Assembly: GCA_017432885.1 (NCBI GenBank) | Contig: JAFRIE010000029.1 | Coordinates: forward strand, 1 to 64,000 | Length of the DNA: 64,000 nt | Reading direction: 5' to 3' | DNA from: Erysipelotrichaceae bacterium | GTDB taxonomy: Bacteria > Bacillota_I > Bacilli_A > Erysipelotrichales > Erysipelotrichaceae | In this document: one piece after another, positions 1 through 8,022 of the stretch | How the letters are laid out: each line of letters begins with the position of its first letter | Position numbering within the stretch: the first letter of the stretch is position 1 | The notes under the pieces: model-generated | Databases searched by the model: none | Told to the model about the DNA's origin: nothing | What the model saw: the letters and a program-made list of their open reading frames with translations, nothing else | Made by a program: the position numbers and the translations under genes

Positions 1-1
1 C

Positions 2-382
2 GGGTGTGATGTCTGGGGACTCTTATCAAGCATAAAATCCATCAGCGGTGAACCGGTATGCCTGTGGCTCCCGGAACATCTAAGAAATCCGATAGAGAAT
101 GTGTACGTTCAGGGGGTGGAAGTGGAGCTGGATTATTCCGGTATCGTTCCTGAAGGCTTTGAAATCATAGAATTGCCGGCTTGCGCATATCTTCTTTTCA
201 GGGGAGAACCTTTTGAGGAGGATGATTACGAAGATGCGATAGGCGAGATCTGGAATGCCGAGAAAAAGTATAATCCGGAGTTTATCGGATATGAATGGGA
301 CGAGATGAATCCCAGGATCCAGCTTGAGCCTATCGGAGAACGGGGATACATTGAGCTGATGCCTGTGAAGAAGTTACGATAA
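2..382 (+). CDS. AraC-type regulator with GyrI-like effector-binding domain, C-terminal part
   Basis: The reading frame is open from the left edge, so the gene starts upstream and only about 126 residues are present. What remains matches the C-terminal effector-binding half of AraC-family regulators: segments such as GEPVCLWLPEHLR, YVQGVEV, PEGFEIIELP and the ending RIQLEPIGERGYIELMPV are typical of the GyrI-like ligand-binding fold that follows an AraC helix-turn-helix in this family. A GTG at 101 could be taken for a start, but it has no ribosome binding site and the coding signal continues upstream of it. The ligand cannot be told from the sequence. The DNA-binding domain is outside the window, so its presence is inference. 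Confidence 0.8.
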   Translation, partial: GCDVWGLLSSIKSISGEPVCLWLPEHLRNPIENVYVQGVEVELDYSGIVPEGFEIIELPACAYLLFRGEPFEEDDYEDAIGEIWNAEKKYNPEFIGYEWDEMNPRIQLEPIGERGYIELMPVKKLR

Positions 383-512
383 GGTTCTGTGGAAAGAAGT
401 GAAAAGCCAGGAGAGAATATCTGAGAGTATTTCTTTATGGCTGAACTTGTTTTGTATAAAAATAATTTGCGAGAAGAATTGAAGTATATCATCAGACAGG
501 CAGCCGCGGCCG

Positions 513-566
513 AAAAAAAGAATACACCCATCGCACAAATCGCCGGATTGATACGAAGGGTGTATT
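513..566 (-). terminator. Intrinsic terminator of the XRE regulator gene
   Basis: AATACACCC (521-529) and GGGTGTATT (558-566) form a 9-bp stem with a long loop of about 28 nt. Read on the minus strand, the stem is followed by a T-rich run (complement of the A-run at 513-519). It lies just past the stop codon of the minus-strand regulator. Confidence 0.5.
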
Positions 567-576
567 TTCGGATTTT

Positions 577-1119
577 CTATACGGCTGCTTCGGGATTCCC
601 GTTTGCCTTGGCAAGATAGCGCCGGATTGTGTTCACCATCTTTTCGTTCTGGAAGTTCGCCTCAATTTCGTCCATGTCTACGGTACGTCCGGAAAGGATC
701 CCCTGGATCAGAACCTCTGCATACATTACCTCACGGGTCATAGGATCCTTCAGATAAGTCAGAAGGTCAATATTCATTTTTTCGTTGATCCCCTCGATCA
801 TTCCTACGAAATAAGTACAGTCTTCGCCGAAAAGTTTTCCTATGCTTTCGATATACTGAAAGCCAGTCTTGACATCCTCAAGTTTCATTAGCCTGCGCTC
901 GACCGGAGCGAGATTTCCTCCGTTGAGTAGCTTATCTGCCGTTGTATTCAGCATATCGCACAGATCGAGAAGAATACCGGTATCAGGAAGCGTGTCCCCG
1001 TTCTCCCATTTTGAGACGGCCTGAAAAGAAATGTTCAGCTTCTCTGCCAGTTCTTTCTGTGTCATGCCGGCAGCTTTCCGCAAATGCTGGATATACTGTC
1101 CGATTTTTAAAGTATCCAT
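577..1119 (-). CDS. XRE-family helix-turn-helix transcriptional regulator
   Basis: The N-terminal 65 residues are a standard Cro/CI-type helix-turn-helix (IGQYIQHLRKAAGMTQKELA, then SFQAVSKWENGDTLPD), as in XRE-family repressors. The remaining 115 residues form an uncharacterised charged helical domain. The start is well placed behind AAGGAGG on the minus strand. The gene stands alone and is convergent with the preceding AraC-type gene. Its target is unknown. It is divergent from the hypothetical gene at 1313, so autoregulation or control of that gene from the shared 190-bp region is possible but is inference. Confidence 0.85.
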   Translation of the reverse strand: MDTLKIGQYIQHLRKAAGMTQKELAEKLNISFQAVSKWENGDTLPDTGILLDLCDMLNTTADKLLNGGNLAPVERRLMKLEDVKTGFQYIESIGKLFGEDCTYFVGMIEGINEKMNIDLLTYLKDPMTREVMYAEVLIQGILSGRTVDMDEIEANFQNEKMVNTIRRYLAKANGNPEAAV

Positions 1120-1242
1120 AATATCCTCCTTGCTTGTTCAATCATCTTGTGGTCCACAATCACAGAATAATGCAATTCATGAAATTCGTAAATAACTAGA
1201 AAATTGATAAAATTCTATTTCTGGTAGAATTGCTATTAGATA

Positions 1243-1279
1243 GATTCTTTTCTTTATGATTGCCCTTGTTTTGTATAAT
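1243..1279 (+). promoter_or_regulatory. Promoter of the 1313 gene, similar to the 4035 promoter
   Basis: A perfect TATAAT (1274-1279) is preceded by a T-rich stretch. About 49 nt here (1243-1291) closely resemble the promoter region of the gene at 4078, including TCTTTNTGATT, TTGTTTT, TATAATAGAA and AAATAGAT. No good -35 hexamer is evident. Confidence 0.55.
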
Positions 1280-1312
1280 AGAAGAAATAGATGAATTATT
1301 TGTGGAGAGGTT

Positions 1313-2035
1313 ATGGGCAATATCATCAGACTGAAGGAAACAGCGCCAAACGATGAACGGATCGTCATGTCCAATCAGGGGACAGACTGTTTTCTTGATC
1401 TTCTGATCACGGCAGCTGACGCTTTTGAAAAGACGGAACATCAGAAGGAACTAATATCCTTTCTGAAAGATCAGAAAGAAATCAATGATATCGCTCCGGG
1501 AACAGCCGGTTTCGATCTGGATGAAATGCCCTGGCATGCCGAGACTTTAAAAGAAGATGCCGCGTTTCTTCTTCGTGTGACTGCGGAGGCGCAAAACGAA
1601 AGGTCTTTCAGGAAACTGCCTTATGAGACGGCCGCAGACATCGTGCTCCCTTGGCTGAAGCAGTTCGCAGCGTTGGTAAAACATATGCAAAGCGAAGCTT
1701 TCCTCGAAGAAGGTTATGGAACGCTGAATCTTGGTTCAGATGAAGTGACTTATGTATATAAGGGCGAAACCTATCGACTGTATTCTCATCCTTACGAGCC
1801 TTGTTTGTACTTATACAGAGGAGACGAACTTGTTTGTGCACTGCATAATGCCTATAATCCACAACAGCTTGTGAAGGCTTTTTCCTCAGGGGAAACGGTT
1901 AAAACGAATTACGGAAAAGATTACGATAAAGAGTACGATGAAGCGGGCTTCTGCAGAGTTCTGGCGGCAGCGCTGGACAGCGGACGTGACGACATGGATT
2001 TCTTCTATGCTGCAAAGCTGGCAAAAGCAGACTGA
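1313..2035 (+). CDS. Conserved hypothetical protein, 240 aa
   Basis: I cannot assign a function. The start follows TGGAGAGG with good spacing, and the length and composition are those of a real soluble protein. No signal peptide or membrane segment is visible. The N-terminal half is acidic and helical (FLDLLITAADAFEKTEHQ, PGTAGFDLDEMPW). The C-terminal half has aromatic beta-rich stretches (EVTYVYKGETYRLYSHPY, LYLYRGDELVCAL) that may form a small barrel-like domain. It has its own TATAAT promoter and is followed after 42 nt by an acetyltransferase gene, with which it may be co-transcribed. Confidence 0.7.
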   Translation: MGNIIRLKETAPNDERIVMSNQGTDCFLDLLITAADAFEKTEHQKELISFLKDQKEINDIAPGTAGFDLDEMPWHAETLKEDAAFLLRVTAEAQNERSFRKLPYETAADIVLPWLKQFAALVKHMQSEAFLEEGYGTLNLGSDEVTYVYKGETYRLYSHPYEPCLYLYRGDELVCALHNAYNPQQLVKAFSSGETVKTNYGKDYDKEYDEAGFCRVLAAALDSGRDDMDFFYAAKLAKAD

Positions 2036-2077
2036 TTGAAAAAGCAATGACTTTATAAGTGATTTACAAGGATAAAG

Positions 2078-2602
2078 ATGTTCATAAAACAACTGAATTA
2101 CGACGATTATAAAGGACAGAAGTATAAGACAAAGATACATTCCGATAAGTACCTGTCCATAGAACCGGAAGGGGACAGTTTTGTCATGAACTGGGTGAAA
2201 GCGGCAGAACCGCTAGACAGATTCCTGGAAGATGAAATGCTGTCGGACTGGCTGGATGATCCTGTAGCGTACGGTGCTTTTGAGGATGACGGAAAACTGC
2301 TTGGTTTTGTCGAGGGATTCCTGGAGAAATGGAACAACAGATTCAGGATTACCAATCTCTGTGTTTTTGCATCGGCTATACGCGGTAAAGGGGTTGGGAC
2401 ACGGCTTCTTGACAGGATCATGAAGGATGCGGCAGAGAGCGGAGCCAGAATGGCTGTACTGGAGACCCAGAGCTATAATGCGAATGCCATATCATTTTAT
2501 AAGAAACACGGATTTGTGATTATTGGATTCGACAGGTTCGCTTATTCGAATGATGGACCTGCAGAACATAACATGAGGATCGAAATGGGAAAGAAACTAT
2601 AA
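2078..2602 (+). CDS. GNAT-family N-acetyltransferase
   Basis: A 174-aa protein with a GNAT core in the C-terminal two thirds. The acetyl-CoA pyrophosphate-binding loop is visible as RGKGVGTRLLD near residues 102-112. It is followed by LETQSYNANAISFYKKHGF, a motif shared with streptothricin-acetyltransferase-like GNATs. It would transfer an acetyl group from acetyl-CoA to an amine of a small molecule or protein. The substrate is not determinable. Resistance to a streptothricin-like compound is conceivable but unsupported beyond family resemblance. It sits in a run of poorly characterised genes (1313-3729) in the same orientation. Confidence 0.85.
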   Translation: MFIKQLNYDDYKGQKYKTKIHSDKYLSIEPEGDSFVMNWVKAAEPLDRFLEDEMLSDWLDDPVAYGAFEDDGKLLGFVEGFLEKWNNRFRITNLCVFASAIRGKGVGTRLLDRIMKDAAESGARMAVLETQSYNANAISFYKKHGFVIIGFDRFAYSNDGPAEHNMRIEMGKKL

Positions 2603-2632
2603 ATTCAGATTTACGGAGGAACGAGCGAGAAC

Positions 2633-3091
2633 ATGCTGCAGGGAGAAGAACAGATCACCGGCATCAGAATCAGCAGCCGATCCAATGCTGATGTGTATTT
2701 TGGAGATAAAACTGTCAGAATACCGGGTGAAGTCATGACCAAGTATTTCCTGGCTGATCCGTATGCGATGTTCTGGCTTGAAAAAGAAGACCGTGAGATC
2801 TGGCCGTGGAATCTGCCGGAAGAAAAACGGAAGAATAAGCTGTCTGAAACGGAAAGGTTTTCTGTCATGAAAACCGTCAATGATTTCTTTCGGAACAGAA
2901 AAGAACCGATCATCTTTCTGACCAAAGAAATAGAAGACTTTTCTCTGAAGCTGGCAGATAGGATAAAGGACAAACAGATATCCAGACGGAAGGCTGTTTC
3001 CTTGCTAAAGAAAGAATTTCCGCTTCTTCCGGAGGGATTCTGCAAAGACATGATCACAGACTCCTTGGCCGGATTCGGATGGTATCAATAA
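2633..3091 (+). CDS. Hypothetical protein, 152 aa
   Basis: I do not recognise this protein. It begins after GGAGGA (2615-2620), is soluble and mixed alpha/beta in appearance, and is rich in Lys/Arg/Glu. It contains tryptophan-rich WLEKEDREIWPWNLPEE and a C-terminal helical stretch ending in the aromatic LAGFGWYQ. There is no signal peptide. A 200-aa unknown begins 36 nt after its stop, so the two are probably translated from one mRNA. It is unlike any metabolic enzyme family I know. Confidence 0.6.
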   Translation: MLQGEEQITGIRISSRSNADVYFGDKTVRIPGEVMTKYFLADPYAMFWLEKEDREIWPWNLPEEKRKNKLSETERFSVMKTVNDFFRNRKEPIIFLTKEIEDFSLKLADRIKDKQISRRKAVSLLKKEFPLLPEGFCKDMITDSLAGFGWYQ

Positions 3092-3126
3092 GCGGATACA
3101 GGTCTGATGGAGTAAAGGAAAGTTTT

Positions 3127-3729
3127 ATGAATAAAGATACACTTAACATTCTGGCCGATGCCATATCCGATGTCGGGTCATGGCAATGGTGGTATATAAA
3201 GGACGACATGATTCAGCTGGAGTTTTGTGATGTTCAGCTCTATGATGAATCAAGGTCAGAGAAAGATACCCATACCACGGATGTTCTGGCTGTGCGTTTC
3301 TATGGACACACCTTTGTGCTGTTTCTAGATAATCTGGCCGATGATGGTTGGTATATCCGTTTTCAGGATGATGATTCAATTATCTATCCTGTTGATGGCT
3401 ACGATCTGACATTTGATGAAATAAAAAAAGCGGAACAGTTGCTGGATGAATATAGACATAAGACATTTATCAAAGATTATAACGGTTCAGAAACACTTTC
3501 AAAAGCAAGGCATCTTATCTGTTCTCGCTGTGGCGATGTCGGCTTCATCGTCGGCGGAGATGAGATAGAGATCGCGGGAAAGAAAGGGAAATACACCGAA
3601 GAGGAAATCAAAACAGCAGCGAAGAAATGGTGGGAGTACTGGAAAACATATTGGAAATTAAGAAAAACAAAAGAGGCATATCCGAAAGACTATACCTGTG
3701 AAATAACGATTCCTGTGAGTGAGAAATAG
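3127..3729 (+). CDS. Conserved hypothetical protein, 200 aa
   Basis: The preferred start is ATG at 3127, behind AAAGGAAAG. An in-frame ATG at 3079 would overlap the previous gene and has no ribosome binding site. The product begins MNKDTLNILADAISDVG and has aromatic segments (SWQWWYIKDDMIQLEF, KWWEYWKTYWKL). It also has one CSRCG cysteine pair near residue 142, which may bind a metal. There is no signal peptide or membrane helix. I recall similar unnamed proteins in gut Firmicutes but know no function. It lies downstream of another unknown in the same orientation. Confidence 0.65.
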   Translation: MNKDTLNILADAISDVGSWQWWYIKDDMIQLEFCDVQLYDESRSEKDTHTTDVLAVRFYGHTFVLFLDNLADDGWYIRFQDDDSIIYPVDGYDLTFDEIKKAEQLLDEYRHKTFIKDYNGSETLSKARHLICSRCGDVGFIVGGDEIEIAGKKGKYTEEEIKTAAKKWWEYWKTYWKLRKTKEAYPKDYTCEITIPVSEK

Positions 3730-3731
3730 GT

Positions 3732-3951
3732 ATGAAAAAAAGATTGATCCTTATTATCGATATCGTGATACTTACTGTGGGATTATCTTCCTGCTTGGAA
3801 GCTAAGAAACCTTTTCTTCGTGCCATCAGTATTTCGGAATTTGAAGAGGGGAAAATGAGCGTAGACTTTTCTGACAATACATATCCTGTTTGACACTGCA
3901 AGTATTATAATCGATGCCATACTGGAAGAAGAGATCAAGGTCTTGCCATGA
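3732..3951 (+). pseudogene. Short lipoprotein gene, apparently frameshifted
   Basis: An ATG at 3732, two bases after the preceding stop, opens a 53-codon frame. It encodes a lipoprotein signal (MKKRLILII, ending LSSC at residues 18-21), so the product would be lipid-anchored outside the membrane. The frame stops at TGA 3891-3893. In the +1 frame, coding-like sequence (LFDTASIIIDAILEEEIKVLP) continues to a TGA at 3949-3951. This suggests one gene of about 70 codons broken by an indel. A genuine 53-aa lipoprotein is the alternative. No promoter of its own is visible. Confidence 0.45.
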
Positions 3952-4005
3952 CGATGGAATAAATAAGAACATAATTAACAAGATCTATTTGAGCGAAACG
4001 GATCC

Positions 4006-4040
4006 TCTTTTCTTTCTGATTTCTTTTTGTTTTATATAAT
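4006..4040 (+). promoter_or_regulatory. Promoter of the 4078 gene
   Basis: TATAAT at 4035-4040 sits in a 49-nt stretch very similar to the promoter region at 1243-1291. The transcript would start near 4047 and carry the GGAG at 4068-4071. Confidence 0.55.
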
Positions 4041-4077
4041 AGAAATAGATCAATCAGGATTTGAATTGGAGAAACAC

Positions 4078-4506
4078 ATGACAGACGATAATAAAAATAA
4101 AACAGGCATTGCCTGCCGTGATGACTGGAAAACAGAACCCATGCCTGAGCAGCATGCGACTTTCATGCTGACCAGATCTTTCAGTGATGAGGAAATGGCT
4201 GCACTTCGCTGCGGCAACATCCCCCAGGCCATGGAGGACAAATGGTTCTGGTATATGGAAGACTCGACCCTTTTCGCACACCGCAGCTGGACAGGATACT
4301 GCATTTACCGGATCGACTTTCAGGATGATGACAGTCACCTCGTGACGGCCAACCGTGATCCGGAACAGTACACATGTACCAGTATTGAAGAGGATTTGGA
4401 ATCTTTAAACAGGCTTCTGGACTGGTGGACGAAAATCCCGTACGACCACTACAACGAGTGGCTTTCAGAAACGTATGATACGTTGAAGAAAGCAGGCAAG
4501 GTGTAG
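4078..4506 (+). CDS. Conserved hypothetical protein, 142 aa
   Basis: The ATG at 4078 is chosen because it follows TTGGAG. An earlier in-frame TTG at 4027 lies inside the promoter and would be untranslated. The protein is small, acidic and soluble. It carries a striking aromatic block (DKWFWYMEDSTLFAHRSW, then GYCIYRIDF) and a later LLDWWTKIPYD. I recognise it as a recurring unnamed family in Firmicutes genomes but know no biochemical role. It is a single-gene unit with its own promoter. The intervening 4507-4640 region contains no other gene. Confidence 0.65.
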   Translation: MTDDNKNKTGIACRDDWKTEPMPEQHATFMLTRSFSDEEMAALRCGNIPQAMEDKWFWYMEDSTLFAHRSWTGYCIYRIDFQDDDSHLVTANRDPEQYTCTSIEEDLESLNRLLDWWTKIPYDHYNEWLSETYDTLKKAGKV

Positions 4507-4640
4507 TATCTAAGACAGGGAGATATGGGTTTGAAATCAGAAGTAAGACACATTTATTCCGGAATCAGGTCGACGACTTCTTAATTGCAGTGTCCTTCGT
4601 TTCTTAACAGAAGAGCCCGTTCGAAAGGATGGAATACAAA

Positions 4641-5834
4641 ATGCTGAAGATTACGAAACAGCAGGCCAGACGGTTTATTCTTGTAAAGCAGGGATTAATA
4701 GGCGCATATCGTTTTATTGGAAAAGACGGTGCGTATTCTTTTATCCGTCAAGCCGGATGTATACAGTTTGATCCTGTTGATGTATGTGGAAAAAATGCAG
4801 AACTGACTCTGCAGTCCCGGGTAAAAGGTTTCAAGAAAATGATGCTTCAGGAGCTTCTTTATAAAGACCGGAAGCTGGTGGATTATGTAGACAAAGAACT
4901 TTCCATCTGGCCAATCGAGGATTGGCCGTACTTTTCTTCTTACAGAGAACGCAGCCGTGAACTTGGAGATACGTTTGAAGGTCTAAATGAATTAAAGGAA
5001 CAGGCCATTGCTTACATTGAGAAGAACGGTCCGGTCTGTAGCGATACTCTTCCAATCGATGGAGAAATCTTTTGGCATTCGTCTATGCATTGGAGCGGAA
5101 ACTGGCAGAAAAAATCCAAGGCTGCGAGATCGGTTCTGGAACAACTGTACACAGACGGCGAACTGATTATTCATCATAAAAACGGAAGCCGAAAATACTA
5201 CGATCTTTCATCGAAATACCTTCCGTCCTCTCTTCTCAATTCAAAAAATCCGTGCAAAGACGAGGAAGAATATCTAGCCTGGCGTGTGTTAAGAAGGATC
5301 GGGGCAGCAGGACTGTTATGGGACAAAAACAGCCCAGCATTTCTCGGCATCGGTCTGAATACAGAAAAACGTCGAAGAACACTGACTTATCTGACGGAGA
5401 AAGGGAGTATACTTCCTGTAATAGTAGAAGGGATAAAAGTACCATTCTACTACCGTTTCGAAGATGATCTCCTAATGCGGGAGATCCTTGAAGAACAGGC
5501 GGATCTTAGACCGCGAATGTCGTTTCTGGCACCTCTTGACCCGTTGTTATGGGATAAAGGATTGATCCTGTCATTATGGGATTTTCATTATTCATGGGAG
5601 ATTTATACTCCTGCAGAAAAACGCAGATACGGGTACTATACTTTACCGATTCTCTTTGGGGAGCGTTTTGTCGGCCGTATCGAAGCCGTGGCGGACCGCC
5701 GGGAAAGGATTCTTCGGGTGAAGGGATTTTGGTGGGAACCGGATGTTCGAAAGACGAAAAAGATGCATGTGGCATTACAAAAGACTTTACGTAATTTTGC
5801 GAAATTCAACAAATGTCAAGGAATAGATTATTAA
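4641..5834 (+). CDS. AlkX/YcaQ-like DNA glycosylase (winged-helix HTH_42 family)
   Basis: The 397-aa product matches the YcaQ/AlkZ winged-helix glycosylase family, which removes alkylated bases or unhooks interstrand crosslinks by hydrolysing N-glycosidic bonds. The start region (LKITKQQARRFILVKQGL) and the segment IQFDPVDVCGKNAELTLQSRV are diagnostic. It carries the catalytic QxD-type motif Q42-F43-D44, the version seen in E. coli YcaQ (AlkX) rather than the QxQ of Streptomyces AlkZ. ATG 4641 is preferred over ATG 4629, because the purine-rich AAAGGATGGA would be too close to the earlier codon. It is a stand-alone gene, and crosslink repair is inferred from the family. Confidence 0.8.
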   Translation: MLKITKQQARRFILVKQGLIGAYRFIGKDGAYSFIRQAGCIQFDPVDVCGKNAELTLQSRVKGFKKMMLQELLYKDRKLVDYVDKELSIWPIEDWPYFSSYRERSRELGDTFEGLNELKEQAIAYIEKNGPVCSDTLPIDGEIFWHSSMHWSGNWQKKSKAARSVLEQLYTDGELIIHHKNGSRKYYDLSSKYLPSSLLNSKNPCKDEEEYLAWRVLRRIGAAGLLWDKNSPAFLGIGLNTEKRRRTLTYLTEKGSILPVIVEGIKVPFYYRFEDDLLMREILEEQADLRPRMSFLAPLDPLLWDKGLILSLWDFHYSWEIYTPAEKRRYGYYTLPILFGERFVGRIEAVADRRERILRVKGFWWEPDVRKTKKMHVALQKTLRNFAKFNKCQGIDY

Positions 5835-5904
5835 CATTTATATAAATAATGACGTCCATGGTCCCGGTATTGCATCGTCAGGATCATACAACGGATCAGA
5901 GACA

Positions 5905-6738
5905 TCATCGGTTTTTCATTCGGATGACATTGTAAAGACAGATCGTACCGATGACAACGGCTGCACCTATGATGGCTCTGGAAGAAACGTACTCCCCGTA
6001 AAAGACCGCTACCAGGATAGGGTTAAGCACCGGTTCGATACTGGCCACAAGAGAACCGGACAAGGCTTCGCAATGCTTCAGACCGACCGTCAGCAGGGTA
6101 TATCCCGTTCCGGCCTGGAAGATGCCCAGAGCCGCTACCAGCAGTAATGTATGGGTACTGAAATCCGTTTCTCTTATGATCAAAGGCAGACCGATCAGCA
6201 CCGTCAGCATATGTCCGAACAGGACGGAAGACAAAGAGTCTCCTCCCTTAAAGTCGTTCAGCATGATCGTGAGGGCATAGAAGACACCAGAAAGCAGTGC
6301 CAGCGCATCTCCTGCGAGCGTCCTGTTTTCTGAACCTCCGCTCACGACGAGCACGATTCCTAAAAATACGATCAGACAGACGGTCAGGTCAAGTCCTGTC
6401 GGTTTTTTATGAAAGAGCATCGCTTCAAACAGAATGATGAAAACAGGTGCCGTATATTCCAGGACGATTGCCGAAGCGGCGCTGGTCATCTTCATGGATG
6501 CGACATAACAAAGCAGCATTGCCGCTACGAAAACTGCTCCTAAAACGACCGTACGATTCACGAGAATCATATGTTTACTGATACGGATATATAGATAAAT
6601 GATAAGAGAAGAAAAGATACATCTTCCCGCATTGGTCGAGACCGGAGCCCATGGAATGAGTTTGACAAAAAGACCGCCCAGAGAAAAAGCGATCGCTCCC
6701 AGCAGTACAAGCCATATGCCCTGGTTTTCTTTCTTCAT
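5905..6738 (-). CDS. DMT-superfamily (EamA) transporter
   Basis: A 277-aa integral membrane protein with about ten hydrophobic helices arranged as two EamA repeats (roughly residues 8-135 and 145-272). It contains LEYTAPVFIILFEAMLF in the first repeat and SIEPVLNPILVAVFYGE in the second, both characteristic of the drug/metabolite transporter superfamily. Such proteins export metabolites or amino acids by proton antiport. The substrate cannot be told. The start follows GAAGGGAG on the minus strand. It is divergent from the ABC importer operon at 6905. Confidence 0.88.
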   Translation of the reverse strand: MKKENQGIWLVLLGAIAFSLGGLFVKLIPWAPVSTNAGRCIFSSLIIYLYIRISKHMILVNRTVVLGAVFVAAMLLCYVASMKMTSAASAIVLEYTAPVFIILFEAMLFHKKPTGLDLTVCLIVFLGIVLVVSGGSENRTLAGDALALLSGVFYALTIMLNDFKGGDSLSSVLFGHMLTVLIGLPLIIRETDFSTHTLLLVAALGIFQAGTGYTLLTVGLKHCEALSGSLVASIEPVLNPILVAVFYGEYVSSRAIIGAAVVIGTICLYNVIRMKNR

Positions 6739-6839
6739 GGAACTCCCTTCGGAATGATCAACGTCATAATTCTACCATGGAACAGTACAGCCTTAACCTT
6801 TTTCATCAAGAATGCGTACCCCGTTTTATGTTTTCTCAA

Positions 6840-6900
6840 TTGTGGAAACGTTTACAATTGTTTTATAATGAATAATAAGGGGAAAGAATCCCCGGGAGGT
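6840..6900 (+). promoter_or_regulatory. Promoter with CcpA cre site and 5' UTR hairpin
   Basis: TTGTGG (6840-6845), an 18-nt spacer and TATAAT (6864-6869) form the promoter. TGGAAACGTTTACA (6843-6856) matches the CcpA cre consensus TGWAANCGNTNWCA at all but one position and covers the -35 and spacer, so bound CcpA should repress. Flanking CAATTG arms extend the dyad. A GGGGA/TCCCC hairpin (6879-6893) directly precedes the ribosome binding site GGGAGGT. Regulation is inferred from motif and placement. Confidence 0.7.
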
Positions 6901-6904
6901 TAAA

Positions 6905-7981
6905 ATGAAGAAACTTTTTAAATTGCTTATGGTTGCTCTCATGATCTGCTGCTTGGCTGCTTGCGGCGGCAAAAATGAAGGCGACGGCGGTGAAGAAACT
7001 GTTGGCGGCGGCAGTCTGGTAATCTATTCGCCAAACACCGACGCTCTGTGCGCAGCTGCTGAAGTATTCGGCGAGAAGTACGGTATCGATGTCCAGTTCA
7101 TCAACGCCAAGACCGGCGAATGTCTGGAAAGAATTGCTGCTGAAAAAGACAATCCTCAGGGTGATATCATGTATGGCGGCATGAACTATGCGAACTCTTT
7201 CAACCCGGATTATGTTCCGCTGTTTGAACCATATGTTGCTGCAGGCGATGACAAACTTCCGGAAGCTTATCAGAACTTCAATGGAATCACCACGCACTAC
7301 TGTCTGGATGGTTCTGCTGCTCTGCTGGTAAATGTTGAAGAATACAAAAAGCTCGGTCTGAATATCGATGAATTTGATTCCTATGAAGATCTGTTACAGC
7401 CTGAACTGTTCGGCAAGATCGCCATGGGTGACCCTGCTTCTTCTTCCAGTGCCTGGGCTGAACTCACCAACATGCTTTTAGTCAAAGGCGATGAACCATA
7501 TGACGAGAAAGCTTGGGAATGGGTCAATACATTCGCTAAGAATCTGAACGGTGTCATCATCGACGGTTCTTCTGCAATCTACAAGGGCACTTATGAAGGC
7601 GAATATGTTGTCGGTGTTTCTTATGAAGATCCATGCGTAGGTCTTCTGGTTGACCAGTCCGCTCTGGGCAAAGAGACTGTTCGTCTGGTTTATCCGAGTG
7701 AAGGTGCCGTATGGCTCCCTGCCGGTGCAGCGATCATCAAGAACGCTCCAAACATGGAAAACGCAAAACTGTTCATGGATTGGCTGATCTCTGACGAAGG
7801 CCAGAATGAAATTGCCAAGACAACAGCCCGTCCGGTTAATCCGGCTATTGCCAACACTTCCGAACTGATGACTCCGTTCTCAGAGATCAATGTTGTCTAT
7901 GAAGATATGGATCTCTGCGGTTCACATAAGAAGGAATGGCAGACCCGCTGGACAGAAATGTTCAATGCTGCAAAACAGTAA
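6905..7981 (+). CDS. ABC transporter substrate-binding lipoprotein, iron(III)/sugar-phosphate type
   Basis: A 358-aa extracellular solute-binding protein with a lipoprotein signal peptide (lipobox LAAC, Cys20). The mature part, beginning SLVIYSPNTDALCAAAEVFG and including a DIMYGGMNYANSF region, belongs to the FbpA/AfuA/FutA group. These proteins bind ferric iron, sugar phosphates or aminoalkylphosphonates. The ligand-binding residues do not let me choose between these. The gene leads an operon with an ATPase and a fused permease. The cre site in the promoter favours an organic carbon ligand such as a sugar phosphate over iron, but this is inference. Strong GGGAGGT ribosome binding site. Confidence 0.85.
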   Translation: MKKLFKLLMVALMICCLAACGGKNEGDGGEETVGGGSLVIYSPNTDALCAAAEVFGEKYGIDVQFINAKTGECLERIAAEKDNPQGDIMYGGMNYANSFNPDYVPLFEPYVAAGDDKLPEAYQNFNGITTHYCLDGSAALLVNVEEYKKLGLNIDEFDSYEDLLQPELFGKIAMGDPASSSSAWAELTNMLLVKGDEPYDEKAWEWVNTFAKNLNGVIIDGSSAIYKGTYEGEYVVGVSYEDPCVGLLVDQSALGKETVRLVYPSEGAVWLPAGAAIIKNAPNMENAKLFMDWLISDEGQNEIAKTTARPVNPAIANTSELMTPFSEINVVYEDMDLCGSHKKEWQTRWTEMFNAAKQ

Positions 7982-8022
7982 TTTCAAGTAATACACGAAT
8001 CAAAACAGGTGAGGTTGGAAAT

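Noticed and set aside
437-619. Short plus-strand frame of 60 codons
   Set aside because: It runs over the XRE terminator and 43 nt into the antisense of the regulator gene, and it has only a weak ribosome binding site.
4027-4078. Upstream TTG start for the 142-aa gene
   Set aside because: It precedes the likely TSS, since the -10 is at 4035-4040, so it would not be transcribed.
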